Positions 13,201-25,200 of a stretch of DNA of 64,000 bases are shown here, piece by piece. The DNA is from Ostrinia nubilalis (lineage: Eukaryota; Arthropoda; Insecta; Lepidoptera; Crambidae), in contig NC_087095.1 of the NCBI RefSeq assembly GCF_963855985.1, forward strand, positions 4,164,001 through 4,228,000, given 5' to 3'. The notes beneath the pieces were generated by a model. That model was not told where the DNA came from. It did no database searches and saw only the letters and a list, made by a program, of their open reading frames with translations. Position 1 is the stretch's first letter. Every line of letters starts with the position of its first letter. The position numbers were made by a program, and so were the translations under genes.

Positions 13201-16200
13201 TTTTTTCATTTATAAACTTCCACTACACACACTATCGAAATAACATATTGGTCTATCGCTTAATTGAGTGCCTGAGGTATGGGTGTTTTTTGTATCGTCA
13301 AGTGTCAGCGAGACTTCAGATTCGTGTGCTCTCGTCACGTCATAATATGTTAATGTCACCCCTTCCGTGCATATCCCATACCTCAAGCACTGTCTTAGGC
13401 ACAAGCTGTGAGAATTTACTCACAAGTAGTGATCCAATTCTTAGACTTCACAAATCAATGTGATCCACGCCCGTATACACAAATATTACTATGAGGTCTC
13501 ACAGTGTGCGTGGACGCACAGGGTGACATATGAACCAATCGCAGAGCTCTATTCAATGCTGTGAATTTGATTTGCTGCTTCACTTAAGCAACCATCGTTT
13601 GTGAATACGGGCGTAAGTGTTTTCCTGTTTACTATGAAGATAAGCGTATGATTCATACATTTAATGGTCCTTCGAGCCGGATCGGAGACTATCCGTAATT
13701 CGCATTTTTTTTTTATCTGTAGGAACAACTGTACAAGAGTAACACCTCAAATACTGTTAAACTGTCAAGCTCACCCTGCTCGGCAGCACGTCTCGGCGTC
13801 GCCCTCGCTGCGGATGGAGTCGCAGGAGGCGTGCAGCCAGCGGTTGCAGGCCTCGCACTGGATGATCAGCTCGCCGTCCGAGTACGGCTCCGAGCACACG
13901 CAGCACATCACCAGAGACGCGCACGGGGCACACTCTGGGGGGAGACATTGGAAATTAGTACAAAAATATAGCTGGTTAACACTTTTCCGGATAGTACAAA
14001 GACAAAACAAAAGTTTATTTATTAAAAATGAAAGCTATAGCAGTTCACTGTCCGGGAAAGTGTTAAATATTGCGCCGCGTTTCGTCACGTAGTGCTCCTA
14101 CGTCACAAATATTATCAACTTGCGCATGGGGAGCAGAACATGCCGAGGGGAGGCGGAGGGACACAGTGAGATAGTACGCGGGTTATTTGTGTGCCACGTG
14201 GTGGCGCGTCGTCAGCACTGACAAATTATTGTTTTGACGACTTGAGCCTTCGTCAATGTGGTTAACCCACTGCACGGCGCTTCCAACACAAATTCTAACT
14301 CACGCAGCGGCGGCAGCGCTCGCAGCGCCACGGGCCGCGCGGCACGTCGGCGAGCGGCGGCGCTAGCTAGTGACGTCACGTACCCGTGTAGTTGTCGCAC
14401 CAGGCCAGCGTGTCGCGGGTGCCGCACACGAGGCAGCGGCGGCAGCGCTCGCAGCGCCACGGGCCGCGCGGCACGTCGGCGAGCGGCGGCGCTAGCTAGT
14501 GACGTCACGTACCCGTGTAGTTGTCGCACCAGGCCAGCGTGTCGCGGGTGCCGCACACGAGGCAGCGGCGGCAGCGCTCGCAGCGCCACGGGCCGCGCGG
14601 CACGTCGGCGAGCGGCGGCGCTAGCTAGTGACGTCACGTACCCGTGTAGTTGTCGCACCAGGCCAGCGTGTCGCGGGTGCCGCACACGAGGCAGCGGCGG
14701 CAGCGCTCGCAGCGCCACGGGCCGCGCGGCACGTCGGCGAGCGGCGGCGCTAGCTAGTGACGTCACGTACCCGTGTAGTTGTCGCACCAGGCCAGCGTGT
14801 CGCGGGTGCCGCACACGAGGCAGCGGCGGCAGCGCTCGCAGCGCCACGGGCCGCGCGGCACGTCGGCGAGCGGCGGCGCTAGCTAGTGACGTCACGTACC
14901 CGTGTAGTTGTCGCACCAGGCCAGCGTGTCGCGGGTGCCGCACACGAGGCAGCGGCGGCAGCGCTCGCAGCGCCACGGGCCGCGCGGCACGTCGGCGAGC
15001 GGCGGCGCTAGCTAGTGACGTCACGTACCCGTGTAGTTGTCGCACCAGGCCAGCGTGTCGCGGGTGCCGCACACGAGGCAGCGGCGGCAGCGCTCGCAGC
15101 GCCACGGGCCGCGCGGCACGTCGGCGAGCGGCGGCGCTAGCTAGTGACGTCACGTACCCGTGTAGTTGTCGCACCAGGCCAGCGTGTCGCGGGTGCCGCA
15201 CACGAGGCAGCGGCGGCAGCGCTCGCAGCGCCACGGGCCGCGCGGCACGTCGGCGAGCGGCGGCGCTAGCTAGTGACGTCACGTACCCGTGTAGTTGTCG
15301 CACCAGGCCAGCGTGTCGCGGGTGCCGCACACGAGGCAGCGGCGGCAGCGCTCGCAGCGCCACGGGCCGCGCGGCACGTCGGCGAGCGGCGGCGCTAGCT
15401 AGTGACGTCACGTACCCGTGTAGTTGTCGCACCAGGCCAGCGTGTCGCGGGTGCCGCACACGAGGCAGCGGCGGCAGCGCTCGCAGCGCCACGGGCCGCG
15501 CGGCACGTCGGCGAGCGGCGGCGCTAGCTAGTGACGTCACGTACCCGTGTAGTTGTCGCACCAGGCCAGCGTGTCGCGGGTGCCGCACACGAGGCAGCGG
15601 CGGCAGCGCTCGCAGCGCCACGGGCCGCGCGGCACGTCGGCGAGCGGCGGCGCTAGCTAGTGACGTCACGTACCCGTGTAGTTGTCGCACCAGGCCAGCG
15701 TGTCGCGGGTGCCGCACACGAGGCAGCGGCGGCAGCGCTCGCAGCGCCACGGGCCGCGCGGCACGTCGGCGAGCGGCGGCGCTAGCTAGTGACGTCACGT
15801 ACCCGTGTAGTTGTCGCACCAGGCCAGCGTGTCGCGGGTGCCGCACACGAGGCAGCGGCGGCAGCGCTCGCAGCGCCACGGGCCGCGCGGCACGTCGGCG
15901 AGCGGCGGCGCTAGCTAGTGACGTCACGTACCCGTGTAGTTGTCGCACCAGGCCAGCGTGTCGCGGGTGCCGCACACGAGGCAGCGGCGGCAGCGCTCGC
16001 AGCGCCACGGGCCGCGCGGCACGTCGGCGAGCGGCGGCGCTAGCTAGTGACGTCACGTACCCGTGTAGTTGTCGCACCAGGCCAGCGTGTCGCGGGTGCC
16101 GCACACGAGGCAGCGGCGGCAGCGCTCGCAGCGCCACGGGCCGCGCGGCACGTCGGCGAGCGGCGGCGCTAGCTAGTGACGTCACGTACCCGTGTAGTTG

Positions 16201-19200
16201 TCGCACCAGGCCAGCGTGTCGCGGGTGCCGCACACGAGGCAGCGGCGGCAGCGCTCGCAGCGCCACGGGCCGCGCGGCACGTCGGCGAGCGGCGGCGCTA
16301 GCTAGTGACGTCACGTACCCGTGTAGTTGTCGCACCAGGCCAGCGTGTCGCGGGTGCCGCACACGAGGCAGCGGCGGCAGCGCTCGCAGCGCCACGGGCC
16401 GCGCGGCACGTCGGCGAGCGGCGGGCGCGCGCAGTAGGTGTGCCACGTGGTGTCGCAGTCGTCGCACAGCAGCAGCAGGTTGTCGTCGCCGCGGCTGCCG
16501 CAGCCCTCGCACACCGTGCAGTCGAGGCAGCGCCAGCCCAACGTCACTATCACTTGGGACACCTGACAAAAAATATTTTTTAGGTTGGTTCTGTCGTTGC
16601 AATGAGGGTTTTCGCGATTGAAAAATCCGCCAGATGGCAATACGTAGACGCGGGGTCCAAATGCTGTATGATTGGTTATTTTTGACGTGACATTGACAGA
16701 TATGTCAAAATCCACCAATCACGCAGCATTTGGACCTCGCGTCTACGTATTGCCATCTGGCGGATTTTTCAATCGCGAAAACCCTCATTGATAGCGCTCC
16801 AGCAAGCGCTGTTTGATCCAAAGGTACACACTAGCGTCTTTCGAGCGTTATCGTATTACCAGCGCCCGCGCAGCGTAATCGCGACGCTGGCTCAATGTCG
16901 CCGCGACACACGCAATGCTAAGCGGGGGGTTTACTTGTCCAAGAAAAAGTTGCGTTTTTGCGGCGCAGGCGCTGACGACGATCGAAAATCGCTAGTTTGG
17001 AAAGGCTAAAATCTATTACAATGAGAAGTATGGGGTTGTTTCATTGACGTTTTACTGTGCGCGTAAGCTCCATTTAAACACAATAGTTTCCGAGTGTTGA
17101 CATCCCAATACATACCTTAATGTTAACGCAGTAAGGATGATACGTCTGTCCGCACTGCGCGCACGCAATGAGGCAGCCCTCGGAGTCGGTTCCGACGGCG
17201 CCGCACATCACGCACACGTCTTGCGTCAGCACGAACTTGTCTTTGCTCGAACAGAGCACCAGTTTGTTCTCCATTGCTGTAACATAAGAAAAAGTTATAG
17301 ATGGATGCATAACATTTTAGAACATATTGACTCATGTTCACTACTATAGATCGTTTCATCCACGAAGACGCGCCCTACCACTTTTTGGGCGAGGGAAGCG
17401 CGGGAATTTCGTAATGTAATCTCTTCGTCGGAAATTTCAGTCACTGTACTTACAATATTCTGTGTTCGTGTAAGGCTGCCCTTCAGGGCTGCTCTAATTC
17501 GTTTTAATGAGGGTTTGACATATCTGTCAATGTCATGTCAAAAATAACCAATCATGCAGCATTTAGACCTCACGTCTACGTATTGCCATCTAGCAGATTT
17601 TTCATACGCGAAAACCCTCATTTATTTATTTATTTCCATGACCAACGTCGCCAATTAATAAGTCTTCGTGGATGAAACGATCTATAAAAACAATGGTCGA
17701 TGACCCATACCTGGATCGTCTTCAGAAGTCTTATTGTCAGGCGCCTGCGGCCTTTGCAGCCCCAGGCCAGGCACTCCAAACACCCCCCTCATTTTAGGCT
17801 TGGATCCCCTCTTCCGGCCAAAATCGAGCACCGAGCGCTGTCGCTTCTGGAACCCGAGCTTGCCCGCGGGAGGGAACCCACCCTTCAACTTGTAACCACC
17901 AATTTTCTTCTTAGCTATCTTTGAGGACACTGAAAAAGGCTTGCCTTTTCCTAGACCCACGTCCGGCTGAAATAGAGAACATTTATTTTATACGCGTCGA
18001 AAATTTCCATAAAAAAGAAACTTCGTAAAAGGAGCTGTTACATACTTTAGGTTCAATAGCAAGGGGATCCGTTTCTTGCTGCGAATTTTCATCCCCAAAT
18101 GAGGAGTCTTGGGATGTCGACGCTGCAGTGTCGTCGTCAAAGGCTGCAATAACACATTCAATGTTAAACTTGCTTCAAAACAAAAATTAAATATAGCCTG
18201 ACCAGGAACATAAAAACCCTGGCATAGAGGCGCGTCAATTGCATTTGATAGTGCAACACTGAGTACAGTCGTACCTGTGTTAAATTAATAGGCTAACTTT
18301 ATGTATCAGGATTCAGGACTACGTGCTAATTTGATATTTTCATAAATTAACGAAAAAATATTATTAAGGTAACCTGGTTTAAATAAATTAAATGAAACCA
18401 TCAATCGAGCTAGTAGGATTTATTTTATTATTCATCAATAATCAAATTCAGAACTTGAATATTCAACTGCAATGTCTGCTCATGAACGCTTCAAACTCGG
18501 TACTTCTTTCCCAATTTCATAAAATTCAACACTTAGAAAGTGACAAAAATTTTTAAAATTGGTAGTTGAAACAAACCACAGCTAATTTTCATAGTGGACT
18601 GTACTATACGATAAACATGTCAGTCAATTTGACAACCTTTGTCGGAAACATTATTCAATGAAAATATTGTCCGAATCCTTAATATTTCTCTTCGACAAAT
18701 ACTTTAACACATTGTGAACCACTTTTCTTTCACGACTATAAAAAGATTTTAGCAATTTAATTCACAAAATCAATTGCGCACATTTAAAATAAAGTTTGTT
18801 TACACTTTGACAGCAATAGACTGACATGCAAGGTGACATGTCAATGAAGTTTTCAGTTACTGTTGCCATTAAAAGAAATTAGTACCATTAGTTTTCCGCA
18901 ACATGGCGAGGGTTTTTATGTTCCTGGTCAGGCTATAAATAAGAAGTAAGGATAACTTACATCCGGATTTGACACTCGGCAGAGGCAGATGAGTTTTGCA
19001 TATTGGACAGTTGTATTCATACAGAGGATTTTGATCCTTCTTGAGCTTGTGTTGCTGCGGTTCCGCTTCGGGGTCACACGTTCCGTGGACATACCTAAAA
19101 TGACAAATGGGATGAAATCCTTTTTCGTAGTAAAGATAACAACAATAGGCTAGTTTCCTAAAAAAAAACTTTTGGTCCGTCAATAATAATATCGAAAAAT

Positions 19201-22200
19201 ATTAAACACGTATATTTTTATTTGTCAGTCAAACAGGCAATTACGAAGTTATGGTGCGTTAAAATTTCGCGAGACGGCACAAAGTGCTACATTATTAACC
19301 ACGCTTTGCCGTCAGAGGCTCTTCTTTTGAACTTTGGTGAGCTTTAACTCTTGCAATTTTCATTACTTTAATAAAGTTAAAAATACGTGCAGAGTATTTT
19401 TTAATAAGTTAACTGATGGACTAATTCAAACTCTTGCTTTTTTACCCAGAAACATCACTATTAGAGGTTATAGCGCGTAACTATGTTTCTGTAGTAGAAG
19501 AGTGGTGCCAACCAAAGGGTGTTCTTGTCTTGTTACTCCAAAAGATCAGCGAGACTCCAGATGTGCTTCAGACACGAATGCTGTTACAGCTTGGATACGT
19601 TATGTCACATGGAATCACCACCACCGCACGACTTTACACGGCTAAGTAAACGGTAAACAGTAATCCTGCAGTACCCCTAGACAAGGTGTAAATTTTTCAT
19701 CGCTCCAAAAATTTAATCGTTCACAAATCACAAATTTGTCGGCCGTTTGGTGTAGTGGTTCCAAACGGACTACTATTCCAGAGGTAGCGGGTTCGATTCC
19801 CGCACAGTACAAACATTTGTGTGCATGAACATATTTGTTTGTATTGGACTGGGTATTTTCTATGTATAATAAGTATGTATTTACAAAAAAAAGTATTTAA
19901 GTATGTTTATATCCGTTGTCTAGTACCCATAGTACAAGCTTTGCTTAGTTTGGGACTAGAAGCGAAGTGTAAAATGTCTAAGGATATTTATTTATTTATT
20001 TATAATCTCCGTAAGGCCATACAATAAATGCCGGAACGAAGGCCTTTCGAAATGACAACTGACACATTTTTCCATTTGTTTAGGAGGGGAGCTGTGTAGT
20101 GTTAGTTACCTCTTGCAAGTGATGCAGCGGATCATATCGCGGTAGGCGGCGGCGCGGTAGGCGCGGCGGCAGAGCGGGCAGCAGGAGCCCTTGTTGCGCT
20201 GCTGGTAGCACGAGTCGCAGACCGTGTAGTGCGCGTGCCAGCGCGACGACGGGCCCGCGCCGGGCGAGCGCGCGCCGCAGTCGGAACACACGCGGCAGCA
20301 CTGCGGAATGTTAGGTGGTTTTGGTTTTCCACACAATAGTCAACGTTGGAAGATGTGTACCGGCCAAACGTTGCCCGGTTGGACGATGACGAACACTACC
20401 AGTCGCAACACAGTTTTTACTTAGCGGCGGGTAGGGGACGGAATCTGATACATTTTGCCACCCTCATTATTTGCTTATTCAATAGTACTTTTTACTGTTA
20501 ATATAATTTATGTAAAACTAACTATGTGTAAACAATTAATGCAAACTTACTGATAAGTTATGTTTTTGTTGATTAGTTAGTAAGAATAATGGATGGCTCA
20601 ATAAAAATATTTTTGATTTTGATTTGAACTTATGGACTTGATTTTTTACTATCAATACTCTTTTTTAAATGTGATCCGACGACCTAAATATGACAAGCGA
20701 TAGAGAAGACAGGATCTAGTATCTAAGTTAAGAAAAGGTATTTTTATAAGGGACCTGACTGAAGATCATGGCTGTGGCGGATTTACCAGCAGGCTGAGTA
20801 CGCTGAAGCCTAGGGTGGCAAATTTTAAATGGGCGGCAGATTTAGTTCGTAGGTAATTTATTTCGATTTACAAAATTAATAAAAAATACACACAAAACAC
20901 AATTTCGGAAATGGGAGAGAAATTAAAATATTGTAAGGAACTGCCTGGCTACGTCATCAAACTACCGGGCGTCGTTTATAAAAACCAACGCCGCGTGTAC
21001 CGGAGCCCATTTGCTTCTCGGCGCTCGGAACGGACGGTTGTCTGGAGGAATCTCTGTCGGTCGATTGAAGGTCACGTGAGCTATTTTTATTTATCTCTAT
21101 TTCTTGTTAAATAAGTGTGCAATTGTTATTTTTATGTAATTAAAATTATTTTGAGTTGTTGCAAATAAATGTTTAAAATTAATAAACGGGTTTTCTATTG
21201 AATTTGTTTTTTTTTAATTAGTTTCCACTTTTGAATCTTATATCAGAAGTGGGATAAAGGACTACTTTCGCCCACCTGTACATGTAAATGATTTACTAAA
21301 GCTAATTATAAGAAAATCGTATCTGTTTTCAAGTAACAAAGCAATTGCAAGCTTATTAAACTACCTGCTTTTTGTTATTTTTTTTTGTTTTGTGAATTTT
21401 GTTCTGTGAGTGAGTGATACAATGGTGCGTACTGGATCCCGTAACCGTAAACGAAAGCATACTCGAGGTCGGTCGCGTAAGCGTCGTAACTCTCGAAGTA
21501 GGGAAGTCTCGCAGAGTAGGTCGCGTGATCGTAGTGATGGCGTTTCGCGACATAGCTCGAGTAGTGCACGGCATAATTCGCGGAGTGGCTCTCGTGTCCG
21601 AGATCGGCGTGATTCCTGTAGTGCCGAAAGACACCGTTCGCGCGGTAGGACTAGGCATCGCTCGCGTAGCGATTCGTATTCTCGTCGTCGGTGTCGCTCG
21701 CGATTTAGCCGTTGCAGGTCTAGGTCGTTGTCGTGTAGGAAATCACGTAAACGAAACCGAGATCGATCACAAAATTATAGCAGCGATAGATCGCCTCCTA
21801 TTTCGCGTAATGTTTCGAATAACCATGAGCATCAAACGCGACCCGAACGCGATTCTACACCTAGGGAGCCAAGCCCGTGTGCACCGCATCGACAGGCCTC
21901 GCTAGGCTCGGGTGTCGCGTCCTCTGAGGCATCCACTCTTGCAAATGCTTTAATGCAAGCTATTAAAACCATGCAACCTTCGAAGTCACAAAGCTATTAC
22001 GTGTCTAATTTCGATCCTCTGATAAATAACATTGAGGCATGGTGCGAAGAAGTGGATCGCGCCAGAGACGCGAACGGCTGGAACGATCACGAGTGCCTCT
22101 CGCGTGTGGCCTCATGTCTAAAGGGTGATGCCAAAGTGTGGCTGAGCGAGTGGGTTTCGAACGATAGAACATGGTCTAACTTCAAAAAGGAATTTGTGTC

Positions 22201-25200
22201 TCTTTGTCCCAATAAACTCGACTACGCTAACATTTTATTAGACGCCATGAACACGACGTCAGACAAATATTCGACTTAATTGCGGAATACGCGCGTCGCA
22301 CTTTGTTACGCCTAAAAATAGTTCAAGGGTTAAGCGATGAGTTGAGGACACTCATTGTTATCCGTGGAATCGACAGTCCACAAGTACGTGCGGCAGCTGC
22401 TAATGCCAATCTGACGCCGGACACTATCGTTTCTTTTCTCTCAATTTATACCAAACCCAATACTGCGAAGCGAGATAACTCTACAAATGCTAAAAAACAA
22501 GCCCCGGCTCGACACAATAATCGGTTCGGTTTAAAGTGTTTTACTTGCAACCAACGGGGACACGTCAGTCGTGATTGCAAACGACCGAAATCCGATACGA
22601 CATCAAGCGCGAAACCAGGTCCTAGTAATCTGTGCGCGTTTTGTAAGAAGCAGGGACATACTGAGGACAACTGCTTTGCCAAGGCACGATCGGAGCCGCG
22701 GAATCAGCGTAACGTAAACCTTTGCTCTCAAAGACCGGGATCTTTCCAAAACAATGATATTACTCCTGCGGTGGTAGATGGGGTACCGGTGGACGTACTT
22801 CTTGATAGTGGTGCTCTCGGTGTGTCTCTCATTTCTTCAGACGTTCTTAAATACATCTCATGCCAGCCTAAGCCGAAACGTTGTGTATTAAAGGGCTTGA
22901 GTGACAAAGAGTTAGTGACCACGTCATATGTCACAGTGACCGTAGAATTCAGTGACATATCAATTGAGGTAGATCTGTTGGTAGTCCCAGCATCTTTCAT
23001 GAACGCCCCTATTATAATAGGCACCGACGTAATGAACCGCGACGGAATAACGTATGTGCGGACCAAGGATAGACAGTATCTTACGCGTAGCACCAGCTTC
23101 TCTGGTCAAATTAACTCCGTGAAAACAGAGGAAGTCAAAGTGAATACACCTCTTCAAGGTGACGAATTGGAAAGCCTTATGTCTGTCATCAATGAGTTTT
23201 CCAATTTCTTGATTTCGGGTACCGCCGCTACGACTGTGCAAACGGGCGAAATGGAGATAAAGCTTACCGATTCGACACCTGTGGTATATAGACCGTACAA
23301 GCTCTCGTATGATGAGAAACTTAAAGTTCGGGAGATCACCAAAGATCTTTTAGACAAAGGTGTCATTAGGCGTTCAAAATCGGAATTCGCCAGTCCGATT
23401 ATACTCGTTAAGAAACGCGACGGTTCCGATAGGCTCTGCGTCGATTACCGAGCGCTCAATCGTATCACGGTAAAAGATCGCTACCCGCTTCCCCTAATAG
23501 AAGACCAGATTGATAGGTTGGGTGGTGCTAAATTCTTCTCAAGCCTGGACATGGCTACCGGCTTTCACCAAATCCCTCTTAAAGAAGAGAGTATTCCTCT
23601 AACTGGATTCGTGACGCCGGAAGACCATTTTGAATACGTAAAAATGCCATACGGCTTAGCCAATTCACCCATAGTGTACCAACGTATAATTAATGACACC
23701 TTACGCGAACATATTGACGCCGGGAACGTTCTTGTTTATGTCGATGATGTGCTCCTTTTAAGTGACACTGTAAATGAGGGGATCGAGCTATTACGTAAGG
23801 TACTTAAAACACTCACTACGGCCGGTTTCTCGATTAATCTTCGAAAATGCTCATTTCTCGTAACCGAAGTAGAGTATTTGGGAAAAGTTATTAGTCAGGG
23901 TCAGGTTAGACCGAGTCCGCGAAAAGTAGAAGCCTTAGCTAACACCACGCCACCAGAGAACGTAAAACAGGTTCGCCAATTACTTGGGCTAGCAGGCTAC
24001 TTTAGGCGGTACATAAAAGACTACGCCACCAAAACTGCCCCCATTGCTCATTTGACCCGTAAGGACGTAAAGTTCGTTTGGACTCCTGAATGCGAGGCTA
24101 TCCGGCAAGATCTTATAAAACATCTTACGAGTGAGCCAGTTCTCGCAATTTTTGACCCGAAACTTCCTACTGAAGTCCATACGGACGCTAGTAGCGCAGG
24201 TTATGGCGCTGTCCTCTTGCAAGTCCACCCAGATTCTAAAAAGCGCGTAGTAGCTTACTTTAGTCGATCTACTCAAGGGGCTGAGAGCAAATATCACTCC
24301 TACGAACTGGAGACCCTTGCCGTCGTTAAGGCTCTTCAAAACTTCCGGCACTATCTAGTTGGGTTAAAATTCGTAGTTGTCACTGATTGTAACGCGCTAA
24401 AATCCACCGAGCGAAAGAAAGATTTATTACCCAGAGTTGCCCGCTGGTGGATCTATCTCCAGGACTTCAACTTTTCTATCGAATACCGCAAAGGGGTAAT
24501 GATGCCTCACGCTGACTATCTAAGTCGCAATCCTATAGCCAGCGTCAATCAAATCTCAAGGCCTCGCAATTGGGCACAAATAGCTCAGTCAGCTGATAAC
24601 GAAACGCAAGACCTTATTCAAAAGCTTCAGGATGGCAGCTTAGATGCCACTAAATATTCCGTCCAAAATGGTGTCCTGTACTATAAGTATGTCCCGGTAG
24701 GTGAGCAGCCCCGACTGCTGTGTTACATTCCTAAAGGTCACCGACTCAGTCTCCTTAGAGTGTTTCACGATGAGCATGAGCACATTGGAGCGGAGAAAAC
24801 TCTCGATCTTATTCTGAGACACTTCTGGTTCCCAGGCATCAGACAGTTTGTCGCCAAATACGTAGGTCATTGTGTCATATGTATTTCACAAAAAAGGGTG
24901 CCTCGTGCCCATTTGCAAAACATTACTTCATGGGAAAAACCAGATGCCCCTTTCCATACGGTGCATGTTGATGCACTAGGTCCCCTACCCGTATCCGAAG
25001 GATACAAATTTGTTCTCCTCATTAGGATACAAATTTGTTCTCCTCATTGTGGATGCTTTCACTAAGTATTCCCTTTTGTATCCCATCTACAAACAAGATG
25101 CTGTAGAGCTGAAACGTGTGGTCACACAAGCTATTTCGTTGTTTGGGGTGCCAAAGCTTATGATTACGGACAAAGGGCGGATGTTTGAGTCAAATGATTT

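Noticed and set aside
14303..16431. CRISPR-like array
   Set aside because: The repeats are contiguous with no variable spacers, and the setting is a eukaryotic gene.
14212..16621. Open frames of nearly 800 codons on both strands
   Set aside because: They exist only because the 129-bp repeat is a multiple of three and GC-rich. The real PHD frame has a stop in every linker.
19736..19810. tRNA gene
   Set aside because: A and B boxes are present, but the stems are poor and it is fused to a SINE body found elsewhere in the window.
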